Assembly (NCBI GenBank): GCA_033283385.1
Contig: JAWMQQ010000002.1
Coordinates: forward strand, 310,001 to 374,000
Length of the DNA stretch: 64,000 nt
DNA from: Mangrovimicrobium sp033283385
GTDB lineage: Bacteria; Pseudomonadota; Gammaproteobacteria; Pseudomonadales; Halieaceae
Direction: 5' to 3'
Made by a program: the position numbers and the translations under genes. This document shows, piece by piece, positions 1-9,562 of this stretch. Each line of letters starts with the position of its first letter. Within the stretch, counting starts at the first letter, position 1. The notes beneath the pieces were generated by a model, which had not been told where the DNA came from, did not search any database, and was given only the letters and a program-made list of their open reading frames with translations.

Positions 1-2821
1 GCACGAACAGTCCGACCTGGGTGAAGATGTTGATCTCCGAGCGCATCAGCATCAGGCCCAGCACCGCGCTGAGCAGGCACATGGGCACGATGAGGATCAC
101 CGCCAGCGGCAGCTTGATGCTCTCGTACTGCGCCGCGAGCACCAGGAACACCAGCAGCACGCACAGCGGCAGCACGTAGGTGAGCGCGCCGGCGGACGCG
201 ACCTGCTGGTAGGCGATTTCCGTCCAGTCGTAGGTGACACCGTTGGGCAGGGTGGCGGCGGCGACCTCGGCGAGCGCGGCCAGCGCCTGGCCCGAGCTGT
301 AACCCGGAGCAGGCTTGCCGCTGATATCCGCGGAAGGGTACCCGTTGTAGCGCTGCACGAGGTTGGGCCCGTAGCTCTGCTGCAGGGTCATCACTGAGCC
401 CAGCGGCACCATCTCGCCCGCCTGGTTGCGGGTTTGCAGCAGCAGCGCGTCGTCGGCTTCGCTGCGGAAGCGCTGGTCCGCCTGCACCACCACGCGGAAG
501 GTGCGGCCGAACTGGTTGAAGTCGTTGACGTAGTAAGAGCCCAAATAAGCCTGCAGTGTCTGGAACAGGTCGTTCAGGTCGATGCCCATGCGCTTGGCTT
601 TCTCGCGGTCGACGTCGGCATAGAGTTGCGGCGCGTTGATCTCGAAGTTCGAGTACACGCCGACCATCTCCGGCCGCTGGCGCGCCTGTGCCAGCAGCGC
701 CTGGGTCATCTCGTCCAGGGCCTTGATGCCGCTGGCGGTGCGGTCCTCGATCTGCAGCTTGAAACCACCGGCGGGACCGAAGCCGCGAATCGGCGGCGCC
801 GCCATGGCCAGGGCGAAGGCATCCTTCAGCCCGGCCAGCTTGCCGTTGAGCGCCGCGACCAGCGCCGGGCCGGACTCGGCCGCGCCGCGCTCCTCGAAGG
901 GTTCCAGCGGCAGGAAGATGATCGCGCTGTTGGAGGAGCGGGTGAAACCGTTAATCGACAGCCCCGGGAACTGCACCGCGTGCTTGATGCCGGGAATGGT
1001 TTTCGCCAGGTCGTAGATATCGCGCACCACCTGTTCGGTGCGCTCGATGGACGAGCCCGGCGGCAGGGCGACGATGGTCACCAGGTAGCCCTTGTCCTGT
1101 TCCGGCACGAAGCCCTCGGGGGTGAACCTGAAGCCCACGCCGGCCATGATCACCAGCAGGGCGTAGACCAGCAGCGACACGGTGCTGGCGCGCAGCACCC
1201 GCTGTACGCCGCGGCGGTAACCGCTGGCGGCGCGCTCGAACAGGCGATTGAAGGGCCGGAAAAACCAGCCCAGTGCCGCGTCGATACCGCGCTGCACACG
1301 GTCGGGCTGCGCGTCGTGCGGCCGCAGCAGCAGGGCGCAGAGCGCCGGCGACAGGGTCAGCGAGTTGAATGCGGAGAGAATCGAGGCGAAGGCGATGGAG
1401 AGCGCGAACTGCCGGTAGAACGCGCCGTTGAAACCGCCCACCAGCGCCGGCGGCACGAAGACGGCGCAGAGCACCAGCGAGATGGCGATGATCGGGCCGG
1501 CCACCTCGTCCATGGAGCGGTGCGCCGCCTGTCGCGGCGTGAGACCGTCCTCGATGCCGCGCTCCACGTTCTCCACCACCACGATGGCGTCGTCGACGAC
1601 GATACCCACCGCCAGCACCAGGCCCAGCAGGGTCAGCGTATTGATCGAGAAACCGAACAACAGCAGGGCCGCGAGGGTGCCGATGATGGACACCGGCACC
1701 GCGATGATCGGGATCAGCGCCGCGCGCCAGGTCTGCAGGAACAGCAGCACCACCACGACCACCAGCAGCGTGGCCTCCAGCAGGGTGGTGATCACCGCCT
1801 TGACCGATTCGCTGACAAAGACCGTGGAGTCGTAGACGATGCTGTATTCCACCCCTTCCGGGAAGCGCGTGGACAGTTCGGCCATGGTCTCGCGGACGTT
1901 CTGCGCCAGCTCCAGCGCGTTGGCCCCCGGCTGCAGGAACACGGGCAGTGCCACCGCGGGACGGTTATCCAGCATGCTGCGCAGGGCGTAATCGCCGGCA
2001 CCCAGTTCCAGCCGGGCGACGTCGCGCAAGTGGGTGAGTTCGCCGTTGTCTCCGACCTTGACGATGATGCCCTCGAACTGCTCGATGCTCTTCAGGCGGC
2101 CCTGTGCGTTGATGGCGAGCTGGAAATCGATGGCGTTGGACATCGGCGCGCCGCCGACCGAACCTGCCGGTACCTGCACGTTCTGTTCGCGCAGCGCGGC
2201 GATCACGTCACCGGCGGTGAGGCCGCGGGCGGCGAGTTTCTGCGGGTCCAGCCAGACGCGCATGGCGTAGTCGCCGGAGCCGAAGATGCGCACGTCGCCG
2301 GCGCCGGGCAGGCGGGCCAGCGCGTCGCGCACCTGGATCAGCGCGTAGTTGCGCAGGTAGAGGCCGTCGTAGCGCTCGTTGGGCGAGAACAGGTGCACCA
2401 CCATGGTCAGGTCGGGCGAGCTCTTGCGCGCCGTGACGCCCAGCGCGCGCACCTCCGCCGGCAGCCGCGGCAGTGCCTGGGCTACCCGGTTCTGCACCTG
2501 CACCTGGGCGCGGTCGATATCGGCGCCGAGGGCGAACACAACGGTGATGGAGAGTGATCCGTCCTGCTGCGCCCGGGAGTTCATGTAGATCATGTCCTCC
2601 ACGCCGGTGATCTCCTGCTCCAGCGGGGCGGCTACGGTTTCGGCGATGACCTCCGGGCTGGCACCGGGAAACTGCGCCTGCACCACGATGGTGGGCGGGC
2701 TGACCTCCGGGTATTCGGCGATCGGCAGCTTGCCCGCCGCCAGCAGGCCGGCGACCAGGATCAGCACGGACAGCACGCCGGCGAAAATTGGTCGCTCGAT
2801 AAAGAAGTGGGTGAATTTCAT
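1..2821 (-). CDS. RND multidrug efflux permease (AcrB/MexB-like), 3' end beyond window
   Basis: Inner-membrane proton-driven pump of the HAE-1 RND family, which works with the adaptor encoded just upstream and an outer-membrane channel. The minus-strand frame is open from the ATG at 2821 to the window edge, giving about 940 codons; AcrB has about 1,050, so about 100 C-terminal residues are missing. It begins MKFTHFFIERPIFAGVLSV, the classic HAE-1 N-terminus. The TM4 segment carries the proton-relay pair in GIVVDDAIVVVENV. Two large periplasmic porter regions are visible. It is codirectional with the adaptor, so the two form an operon with only a palindromic repeat between them. Substrates cannot be read from the sequence. 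Confidence 0.95.
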   Translation of the reverse strand, partial: MKFTHFFIERPIFAGVLSVLILVAGLLAAGKLPIAEYPEVSPPTIVVQAQFPGASPEVIAETVAAPLEQEITGVEDMIYMNSRAQQDGSLSITVVFALGADIDRAQVQVQNRVAQALPRLPAEVRALGVTARKSSPDLTMVVHLFSPNERYDGLYLRNYALIQVRDALARLPGAGDVRIFGSGDYAMRVWLDPQKLAARGLTAGDVIAALREQNVQVPAGSVGGAPMSNAIDFQLAINAQGRLKSIEQFEGIIVKVGDNGELTHLRDVARLELGAGDYALRSMLDNRPAVALPVFLQPGANALELAQNVRETMAELSTRFPEGVEYSIVYDSTVFVSESVKAVITTLLEATLLVVVVVLLFLQTWRAALIPIIAVPVSIIGTLAALLLFGFSINTLTLLGLVLAVGIVVDDAIVVVENVERGIEDGLTPRQAAHRSMDEVAGPIIAISLVLCAVFVPPALVGGFNGAFYRQFALSIAFASILSAFNSLTLSPALCALLLRPHDAQPDRVQRGIDAALGWFFRPFNRLFERAASGYRRGVQRVLRASTVSLLVYALLVIMAGVGFRFTPEGFVPEQDKGYLVTIVALPPGSSIERTEQVVRDIYDLAKTIPGIKHAVQFPGLSINGFTRSSNSAIIFLPLEPFEERGAAESGPALVAALNGKLAGLKDAFALAMAAPPIRGFGPAGGFKLQIEDRTASGIKALDEMTQALLAQARQRPEMVGVYSNFEINAPQLYADVDREKAKRMGIDLNDLFQTLQAYLGSYYVNDFNQFGRTFRVVVQADQRFRSEADDALLLQTRNQAGEMVPLGSVMTLQQSYGPNLVQRYNGYPSADISGKPAPGYSSGQALAALAEVAAATLPNGVTYDWTEIAYQQVASAGALTYVLPLCVLLVFLVLAAQYESIKLPLAVILIVPMCLLSAVLGLMLMRSEINIFTQVGLFV

Positions 2822-2880
2822 CGGTGCAAAGTCCTGCGGCGAGAATGTCCCGCCGGGTTGATTCGGTTTGATTCTGCCGT

Positions 2881-2971
2881 CGTAGGAGCCTGTTACACAG
2901 GCGATCAGGTCCGTCTACACAGGCGATCAGGTCCGTCGCGGATTCGATCGCCTGTGTAACAGGCTCCTACG
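2881..2971. repeat. REP-like palindromic element with internal 22-bp tandem duplication
   Basis: The 25-base arm at 2882-2906 (starts GTAGGAGCCTGTTACACAGG) is repeated as its exact reverse complement at 2946-2970, so the transcript can fold into a long hairpin. Inside it a 22-base unit is duplicated head to tail (2894-2915 and 2916-2937). The same GTAGGAGCCTG family recurs at 43003-43052 and 47824-47872. It sits between the RND permease and adaptor genes, where it could act as an mRNA stabiliser or attenuator. Confidence 0.8.
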
Positions 2972-2976
2972 GGGGG

Positions 2977-4221
2977 CTAGAAGCGGAAGGCGATGTCGCC
3001 GGAGCCGCGCGGCGCGGGCTCGACGATATTCGCCTCCACCGGCATGCCGGGGCGCACCCGCTGCAGGCCGCTGACGACCACCTTCTCGCCGGCGCGCAGG
3101 CCGTCGCGGATCACCCGGCGGCCGTCGCGCAGGCTGCCGGTCTGCACGCTGCGGTACTGCACCTGGCCGTTTTCCACCACCAGCACGTACTTGCGGTCCT
3201 GGTCGGTGCCGATGGCGGCGTCATCGATCACCGCCGCCGGGTAGGACCTGCCGGCCTGCAAGCGCACCCGCGCCAGCATCCCCGGGGTGAATTGTCCGTC
3301 CGGGTTGGCCAGCAGCGCCTGGGCGGAGATGGTGCCGGTCTTGCGGTTGAGGCGGTTGTCGATGAAGGTCAGCTGCGCTGTATAGGGAAAGTCGCCGTCG
3401 TTGGCCAGGCCGACGTACACCGGTAGCTCGCCGCTGTTGGGGCCGGGCAGCGTGCCCTTGTGTATCTGCGCCTGCAGCGTGCTGAAGCTGTTCTCGTCGG
3501 CCTCGAAGGTGACGTGGATCGGGTCCAGTGACACCAGGGTGGTGAGCACGGTATTGCCGGCGGTGACGTAGTTGCCGCGGGTGATGTCGGCGCGCGAGAC
3601 GCGCCCGGAGATGGGCGACACCACGCGGGTGTACTCGAGGTCGAGCTGCGCCTGGTCTACCGCCGCCAGGGCTGCCTGGTATTCGGCTTCGTACTGGCTG
3701 AGGCCGCTGGCGCGCTGGTCGTACTCTTCCTTGGAGACCGCCTTTACCGCCAGCAGCTTTTCGGCGCGCTCGAGGTCGGTTTTCGCCAGCTTGCGCAGGG
3801 ATCTGGCCCGGGCGAGGTCCGCCTGCGCGCGCTGCAGCTGCAGCTGGTAGGGGCGTGGGTCGATGACGAACAGCACGTCGCCCTGCTGCACCTCGCCGCC
3901 TTCCTGGAAGTGTACCTCGTCGATGTAACCGCTGACCCGCGGGCGCAGCTCCACGCTGTCGACCGCCTCGAAATGGCCGGTGAAGCTGTTCCAGTCAGTG
4001 ACCTGTTCCGTGGTGACCACCGCCACGTCCACCTGCGTGGCAGGCGCGCCCGGGGCGGCGTGGGCATCGTCCACGCCGCAGCCGGAAATGATGGCTGCCG
4101 TGGCGATAATGAGCAGGCCGAACAGCAGGGAGGAGGCCAGTTGCAGGGCTCGTGCCCGCGGGCAGTCCATTGTCGCCTGCAAGCCCGGCTGTGATGTCAG
4201 GTGCCTCAGTGGTGGTCTCAT
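2977..4221 (-). CDS. RND efflux periplasmic adaptor lipoprotein (membrane fusion protein)
   Basis: 414-aa HlyD/AcrA-type adaptor linking the inner-membrane RND pump to an outer-membrane channel. An N-terminal hydrophobic stretch ends in a lipobox (IISGC, Cys about residue 48), so it is probably a lipoprotein. The lipoyl half-motifs, an alpha-helical hairpin with a long coiled coil (about 120-185), and the beta-barrel and membrane-proximal domains follow in the usual order. The ATG at 4221 is chosen because AAGGAG (4230-4235, minus) lies 8 bases upstream. A later Met at codon 18 could also be the true start, since it shortens an unusually long leader. The gene is divergent from the TetR gene, whose operator-like palindromes lie in the shared promoter. 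Confidence 0.95.
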   Translation of the reverse strand: MRPPLRHLTSQPGLQATMDCPRARALQLASSLLFGLLIIATAAIISGCGVDDAHAAPGAPATQVDVAVVTTEQVTDWNSFTGHFEAVDSVELRPRVSGYIDEVHFQEGGEVQQGDVLFVIDPRPYQLQLQRAQADLARARSLRKLAKTDLERAEKLLAVKAVSKEEYDQRASGLSQYEAEYQAALAAVDQAQLDLEYTRVVSPISGRVSRADITRGNYVTAGNTVLTTLVSLDPIHVTFEADENSFSTLQAQIHKGTLPGPNSGELPVYVGLANDGDFPYTAQLTFIDNRLNRKTGTISAQALLANPDGQFTPGMLARVRLQAGRSYPAAVIDDAAIGTDQDRKYVLVVENGQVQYRSVQTGSLRDGRRVIRDGLRAGEKVVVSGLQRVRPGMPVEANIVEPAPRGSGDIAFRF

Positions 4222-4354
4222 CGGGGATACTCCTTGCGCTATACTGCGTCCCTAATCACCGCGCCGTTACTGGCGATCCCTTGTGGGGACGGCGAGACAG
4301 CTCCCTCCCGGTAGGGCGGGCTGCGAGGCGGTGCAGAAGAATAATCAGTTGTGA

Positions 4355-4397
4355 GTTACTGGTCAGTAACGTATGATGAATGTTACTGACCGGTCAC
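4355..4397. promoter_or_regulatory. TetR-type operator palindromes in the divergent tetR/RND promoter
   Basis: GTTACTGGTCAGTAAC at 4355-4370 is a perfect inverted repeat with 7-base arms around GT. A second related site, GTTACTGACCGGTCAC (4382-4397), has the palindromic core TGACCGGTCA. Both sit immediately before the preferred tetR start, which fits autoregulation and repression of the divergent efflux operon. The assignment to this regulator is inference from position. Confidence 0.65.
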
Positions 4398-4420
4398 ATA
4401 CTTCGTCAAGAGAAATTTTT

Positions 4421-5047
4421 ATGACCAGGCATGAATCACCCGCGCCTCGCCAGCGCGGCACCGACAAACAGCCCGACGCCAAGCCCCGGGTACGCGATCG
4501 CATCATCGATGCGGCCTCCGACCTGTTCTACCACCAGGGCATCAACTGCGTGGGGGTCGACGCCATCGTCTGCGAAGCCGGCACCAACAAGATGAGCCTC
4601 TACCGCAACTTCTCCTCGAAGGATGAACTGGTGGCAGAGTACCTCTCCGGGCACGAGGCGGAACACTTCGCCCAGTGGGACCGTGTGATCGCCGAGTACC
4701 CGGATAACCCGCGCGCGCAAATCGAGGCGCTGTTCGCGCACATCGTCAACAAGGGATACGAGAAGGGCAGCTGCGGTTGTCCCTCCGCCAACGCCGCGGT
4801 CGAGTTGCGCGGCACCGGGCACCCGGGCCTGGACGTGGTCCACTCCGGGCGCATGAAGGCGCGACGATTGCTGCAGGCGTGTGTTGAAGCGGCGGGGGCG
4901 GAATCCCCCGAGGTACTGGCCAACGGGCTTGTCCTGTTGCTCGATGGCGCGGTGATGTCGCGCCTGTCCTTCCCGGAAAAGGAGTGGCCTGCCCGCGACC
5001 TGCAGGCGGTGCTCAAAATGTTGCTGGACGCGCAGTTGCCCGGCTGA
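4421..5047 (+). CDS. TetR/AcrR-family transcriptional regulator
   Basis: 208-aa helix-turn-helix repressor. The TetR N-terminal domain is clear (RDRIIDAASDLFYHQGINCV, then GTNKMSLYRNFSSKDELV). The C-terminal half is a variable ligand-binding helical domain. An upstream ATG at 4373 would add 16 residues, but it would place the second operator palindrome inside the coding region; the ATG at 4421 is therefore preferred, although its Shine-Dalgarno is weak. It is divergent from the RND adaptor and pump genes and is the likely local repressor of that operon. Its last 88 bases are duplicated in decayed form at 7441-7531. Confidence 0.92.
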   Translation: MTRHESPAPRQRGTDKQPDAKPRVRDRIIDAASDLFYHQGINCVGVDAIVCEAGTNKMSLYRNFSSKDELVAEYLSGHEAEHFAQWDRVIAEYPDNPRAQIEALFAHIVNKGYEKGSCGCPSANAAVELRGTGHPGLDVVHSGRMKARRLLQACVEAAGAESPEVLANGLVLLLDGAVMSRLSFPEKEWPARDLQAVLKMLLDAQLPG

Positions 5048-5074
5048 CTGCGCCCGCCACGCCCGGGGCGGGCT

Positions 5075-7303
5075 CTATCCGGCGCCGGTCACCGCAAGCT
5101 CGCCGCAGGTTGAATCCAGGGGTCGCCAGGCATCCGGGATGGGATTGTTGTTGCAGATGAGATCGAGCACCTCCGCACGTTGCTGGTTAACCCAGGCGTC
5201 ATAGCGCTCTACGATGGCTATGAAGCGCGGATCCTCCCTCAGCGTGCCGAGCATCGGGTCGAGAAGTTCGTTGCGCGGCCCCAGGTAGAAGGCCGGGATG
5301 GTTAGCAGCATCTCCAGTGCATCGCCTGGATTTCCGCGCAACAGGGCGATCAGGGCGCGGTCCCTGGTGTAGTCCGGCCCCTTTTCCAGAGGGGTGCCGC
5401 GTTTGTTGTCCAGTCTCGCTTCGGCACGCGTCAACAGGGCGTCAGCCTCAGCTGCGTCACCAGCCTCCTGCAGCAGCCAGGCAAATTGCAGTGTGGAGAG
5501 CACACGGTAACCGCGCTGCCCCTCAGGCAGTTCCTCGGTGTGCCTGGCGAACAGCATACGGTATTCCTGCAGCGCCCGCTCGAAGTCACCCGCGTAGTAG
5601 CTGTTGTAGGCCAGGGTGCTCTGCAGGAAATCGTTGCCGGGGTCCGCCTCCACCGCCCTGGCGACCTTTTCCTGCGCCCGGGCGAATTGTTCCGGTGTAA
5701 TCGCGGCGAAGAACTCGGCGGTGCGCGACAGGCGTGCCGCCTCGTCGATCAGTTCGACCGTGGTGAAGCTGGCGCCGACCCCGAGATTGGAATAGGCGTC
5801 CAGCGGGTTGTCCCGGAAAGCCAGCAAACCCCAGTGCACTGCATCGGCCATCTTGGCCTGGGCCGAGCTGATATTGGCGAGCGCCACGTGGCCGGCCCAG
5901 GAATTGGCTTCGGTCAGCTGGTCCGCGATCTGGTGGGCCTGCTCCGGGTCGGTAAAGGCGATAAAACCTCCCGCGTAGTTGAGCCGGCCGACGATGGACA
6001 GTGGATCGACTTCCTGGATCCGCAGCATGGACTGGTAGGCGGTCTGGAATTCTCCCAGTGCGAGTGCGGAGTTGTTGATCCAGTTCATCGCGTCGATGTA
6101 GGACGGGTTCAGCGCCAGCGCCCGGCGCGCGTATTCCAGTGCGGCGCGGTTGTCGTTGTTGGTCATCGCCAGCATGCATTTGGCACCCCATGCTTCTGCC
6201 AGCGTATCCGTAATCGCAAAGGCGGCGTCGATGTGGGGTTGGGCCCGCTCGTTGACTTCGGCGGTACTCAGTTCGCCGTAAGTGGCCGGGTGATCGTGCA
6301 ACATGGCATAAGCGATCGCCAGTTGCGCGTGGGCCGGTGCGTAATTCGGGTCCAGCCGCACGGATTTCTCCAACTGCTGCACGGCCTCCGTGATCGCCTT
6401 GTTGCCGCGCTGGTTGATCAGGTAGCGCCCGTGCAGGTAGGCCTCGTAGGCTGCGGTATTGGCCGCTTCCGCCACTCTCGGCGTGCCGCCGGCGCCGGGC
6501 TTGGGATCGAGGTCCAGCTGTATCCTCAGGGCCGCGCCGATAGCGGCGGAAATCTCGTCCTGTATCGCGAACACGTCCTTCAGCTCACGATCATAGGTCT
6601 CCGACCAGAGATGGTAGCCATTTTGCGCATCGATCAGCTGCGCCGTAATGCGCAGGCGATTGCCTGCCTTGCGCACCGACCCCTCCAGTACGTGGTTCAC
6701 TTTCAGCAGCCGGGCGATGTCGCCGATGTCGCGGTTTTCGCCCTTGAACTGGAAGGAGGAGGTTCGCGCGGCAACGCGCAGGTCGGGAATCTGCGCCAGC
6801 ACGTTGAGCAGTTCTTCGGAAATGCCGTCGGAGAAGTATTCCTGCTCCTCGTCAGAGGAGAGGTTTACGAAGGGCAGCACGGCGATGGACGGGGCTTCCT
6901 CACCGGCAGCGGGTTTTGCCGGCGCCGGGACGGCGGCCTGCTGCGGCGCCGGCACAACCTCGCGATAGCGGGACTCCCAGAAAAAATACACCGCGACCAG
7001 CGCGAGCATGCCGAAGATGACGTAGTCCAGTTTGCGGCCGGTAACCCGGGTGATGGACTCGTTGCGGACCACTTCGGACTCGCGCTTCAGCCCCTCCGGA
7101 GTGATCTCGAAAGCCCAGGCGAAAACGAGGGCGACAGGAAAGCCGATCGCGAGAATCAGCAGGAAGGTCTTCATGACCCACTCGGGCGCGCCGATGTTGT
7201 CTAGGACAAGGTCGGCGACCTGCATCAGCAGCCACGCGGTGACTGTATAGGCAACGCCAACGCGGATCACGTTGCGCCGCTTCAACTCCAGGAACAGGCT
7301 CAT
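5075..7303 (-). CDS. TolB-like/FlgO domain and TPR-repeat membrane protein
   Basis: 742-aa protein of the type often labelled adenylate-cyclase-associated TPR protein, although no cyclase domain is present. The N-terminus MSLFLELKRRNVIRVGVAY is typical of this family and fixes the start at 7303, since a longer reading frame upstream has no family resemblance. Two TM helices lie near residues 18-38 and 43-64 and a third near 95-112. A TolB-like segment (SIAVLPFVNLSSDEEQEYFS) begins about residue 137. The second half is TPR-like alpha-helical repeats. The family is thought to mediate protein-protein interactions in signalling; its substrate is unknown. It has no codirectional partner and lies between tetR and the acyltransferase. 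Confidence 0.85.
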   Translation of the reverse strand: MSLFLELKRRNVIRVGVAYTVTAWLLMQVADLVLDNIGAPEWVMKTFLLILAIGFPVALVFAWAFEITPEGLKRESEVVRNESITRVTGRKLDYVIFGMLALVAVYFFWESRYREVVPAPQQAAVPAPAKPAAGEEAPSIAVLPFVNLSSDEEQEYFSDGISEELLNVLAQIPDLRVAARTSSFQFKGENRDIGDIARLLKVNHVLEGSVRKAGNRLRITAQLIDAQNGYHLWSETYDRELKDVFAIQDEISAAIGAALRIQLDLDPKPGAGGTPRVAEAANTAAYEAYLHGRYLINQRGNKAITEAVQQLEKSVRLDPNYAPAHAQLAIAYAMLHDHPATYGELSTAEVNERAQPHIDAAFAITDTLAEAWGAKCMLAMTNNDNRAALEYARRALALNPSYIDAMNWINNSALALGEFQTAYQSMLRIQEVDPLSIVGRLNYAGGFIAFTDPEQAHQIADQLTEANSWAGHVALANISSAQAKMADAVHWGLLAFRDNPLDAYSNLGVGASFTTVELIDEAARLSRTAEFFAAITPEQFARAQEKVARAVEADPGNDFLQSTLAYNSYYAGDFERALQEYRMLFARHTEELPEGQRGYRVLSTLQFAWLLQEAGDAAEADALLTRAEARLDNKRGTPLEKGPDYTRDRALIALLRGNPGDALEMLLTIPAFYLGPRNELLDPMLGTLREDPRFIAIVERYDAWVNQQRAEVLDLICNNNPIPDAWRPLDSTCGELAVTGAG

Positions 7304-7440
7304 TGCGCCCCCCGGGTGCCCGTTTGCCCAAAGATAGCAGATGCTAGTGTCTGTCGACAGCAGGAAAATTCGTGGTGGCGGCGTGGGCCGGTATGCCAGG
7401 GGGTGCCGGGCGTCCCGAACCGCTATCCGAAGCGTTGTTC

Positions 7441-7531
7441 GCGCCTGTCGCTCCTGGAAGAAGAGAGGCCGGCCTGTGACCTGCAGGCGGTGCTCAAGAT
7501 GCTGCTGGATTCGCAACTACCTGCCGGTTAA
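7441..7531 (+). pseudogene. Decayed fragment of a tetR 3' end
   Basis: The translation ends DLQAVLKMLLDSQLPAG and then stops, matching the C-terminus of the TetR protein encoded at 4421-5047 (DLQAVLKMLLDAQLPG). By hand alignment about 65 of the first 81 bases agree with 4960-5040. No TetR DNA-binding domain precedes it, so it is a truncated remnant. It overlaps the 3' end of the convergent acyltransferase gene, whose last dozen codons are read from its opposite strand. Confidence 0.75.
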
Positions 7532-9452
7532 TCGTCCTCGCCTGCTGGTCGAACCGGAATCTTCCCGTCGATTTCAGCCATTGCCCCAATTCCCTGGCGC
7601 CGACAGGTGTCAGGTGGGAGGCATCAAACTGTATCAGCGAGCCCTCCCGGGAAAGGACCTGGCAGCTGCCGGAGCTGGGGCAGAAGAACGCCGAGATATC
7701 CAGGAAGTTGTCCGGCAGAATCCTGCCGAGCTCCCGGTTTATTGTGACCGCCTCGTCGTCCTTGTAGTTTGAGGCGAATTTGTCCAGTTCAGAAATATCC
7801 TTTTTCCGCAGGATGAGCTCCTTTCCACTGAGCGCCATGATCTTTCGGCCGACGATTTGGACATCTGCGCCGCCCAGTTCGTGCAATTTGTCGATGGTCC
7901 CCTGTATGTAGGATACGGACCACGGCTTCCAGTAGTTCGCGATGTAGATGCTGTCGGCTTCCCTGACCAGACTGGAGTCGAACAGCTTCGACAGCAGGTT
8001 TTTGCAGAACCTTACTCCCAATTCGTTCTTTATCATTTCGTTCTGCGCCGACCAGAATTCGCTGCTCGACTGCTCGGGAATGTACAGGGTGCCGCAATCC
8101 CGGGGTACCTCGAAAGTTCTGATTGAAGTGCTTTGCGGGTAGCCTTCGGCGGTAACCGCGTTGACGAAATCTGCGGCCTGGGAGTCGCCGATTATCAGGA
8201 TTTTACCTACTGCACCCTCGTCGAAAACCGGTTTCTCCAGGCGGCGGAACTCGTGGAACAGCGACTGGCGCATCGAGGCTTCATCTATTTCGACGATGGC
8301 CTGGTACTCCCGGGGGATGCCGAATATCCAGCCATACTGCATGGCCATGGTTGCCCCTGCGGCAAGGAGCACGCCGGAGCCCAGGGCGGCGCCCAGCGCG
8401 AATTTCCTGTTGTCCTTTCCTGCTCGCCGGAAGGGCGTCTCCACGTATCGGTACATGGCGATGGACAGCACCAGTATTACGAGGGCCAGCAGCGCCTGGT
8501 CTAGCGCGGAGCCCACGTCACCCCTGCGCTGGATCCAGAACAGGATAACGGGCCAATGGACGAGGTAGAGCGAATAGGAGATCTTTCCGAGGTAAACGGC
8601 GGGGTGGCTTCTCAGGATGCCGCCCAGCAGCTTCCCCTGCCGAAAGGTAATCAGCAGGGCCGCGCCTATGCAGGGGATCAGCGCATCCCTGCTCGGGAAG
8701 GGCAATCCCTCTTCCTGGAAGGTATAGGACAGGCCGATAAGAGTGATTCCGAGCAGCAGGAAGGCATCGTTGTACCAGGCGGGCTTCGGCTTGCTGCCAT
8801 TGGTGAAGGCCGGCAGGAAGTTCAGCCCGGCCCCGATGGCGAGTTCGAAAACCCTGAAGGGAAACAGGTAGAACACAGCTGTCGGATACGTTTCGACAAG
8901 CCGTTCGGTAGCCACGAAGCTCGCGAGGCCGGCCAGGGCGATGGCCGCAACCAGGTATCGCCGGCTGCCAGCCCGGAAGGCCAGCAGGACCAGTGCGGGC
9001 CAGACCAGGTAAAACTGCTCCTCGACGCCGAGGGACCAGGTGTGCAGGAGCGGTTTGTGGATTGCATCGACGTCAAAATAGCCGCTGGTCTGCCAGAAGT
9101 AGATGTTTGAGGTGTAGGTTGTCGCGAACGCGATCGACTTGCCGAGTTCGCTGAAATCACGTGGTCCCAGGGTCGATGCGCCGGCCACCGCAGTTACCAG
9201 GATGGTGGCTAGCAGCGCCGGCAGCAGGCGGCGCATTCGCCCGAGGTAGAACTCCCCCAGGCGGAAAGTGCCGCTGTCCAGGCGACGCACGATGTTGCCG
9301 GTGATCAGGTAGCCGGAGATTACGAAAAAAATATCTACGCCGACAAATCCGCCGGCAGGCCACGGCAGGCCGAGGTGGAAGAGAATCACCCCGATGACTG
9401 CAATCGCTCTCAGGCCATCGATTTCCGGCTTATAAGCAATGCCATTTTGCAT
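7494..9452 (-). CDS. Acyltransferase 3 family protein with C-terminal SGNH domain (OafA/YrhL-like)
   Basis: 652-aa inner-membrane protein that probably O-acetylates a cell-surface polysaccharide. The N-terminal acyltransferase-3 domain (about residues 8-340) begins YKPEIDGLRAIAVIGVILFH and has roughly ten TM helices, with the family His in LLHTWSLGVEEQFYLVWP. The C-terminal periplasmic SGNH hydrolase-like domain carries IIGDSQAADF (nucleophile Ser) and a FDASHLTPVGA block supplying the Asp-His pair. The final residues (RQVVANPAAS) are encoded on the strand opposite a decayed tetR tail, so the C-terminus may have been altered by that rearrangement. No glycan cluster is nearby. Confidence 0.92.
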   Translation of the reverse strand: MQNGIAYKPEIDGLRAIAVIGVILFHLGLPWPAGGFVGVDIFFVISGYLITGNIVRRLDSGTFRLGEFYLGRMRRLLPALLATILVTAVAGASTLGPRDFSELGKSIAFATTYTSNIYFWQTSGYFDVDAIHKPLLHTWSLGVEEQFYLVWPALVLLAFRAGSRRYLVAAIALAGLASFVATERLVETYPTAVFYLFPFRVFELAIGAGLNFLPAFTNGSKPKPAWYNDAFLLLGITLIGLSYTFQEEGLPFPSRDALIPCIGAALLITFRQGKLLGGILRSHPAVYLGKISYSLYLVHWPVILFWIQRRGDVGSALDQALLALVILVLSIAMYRYVETPFRRAGKDNRKFALGAALGSGVLLAAGATMAMQYGWIFGIPREYQAIVEIDEASMRQSLFHEFRRLEKPVFDEGAVGKILIIGDSQAADFVNAVTAEGYPQSTSIRTFEVPRDCGTLYIPEQSSSEFWSAQNEMIKNELGVRFCKNLLSKLFDSSLVREADSIYIANYWKPWSVSYIQGTIDKLHELGGADVQIVGRKIMALSGKELILRKKDISELDKFASNYKDDEAVTINRELGRILPDNFLDISAFFCPSSGSCQVLSREGSLIQFDASHLTPVGARELGQWLKSTGRFRFDQQARTINRQVVANPAAS

Positions 9453-9562
9453 GGTCTGGTTTTTTTATCTTCCGTGACTGACTAACGCCCCTTCAGTCGA
9501 GGATATGCAGTTTGCCGACACAGGACAAGCCGGGCGCACGCAGCGGGGCTTGTGGCGCAATA

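Noticed and set aside
434..2557. Long plus-strand open frame (about 700 codons)
   Set aside because: Antisense to the clear RND permease; Arg/Gln/His/Ala-biased composition with no domains.
5486..7204. Plus-strand open frame of about 570 codons
   Set aside because: Shadow of the TolB-like/TPR gene in high-GC DNA.
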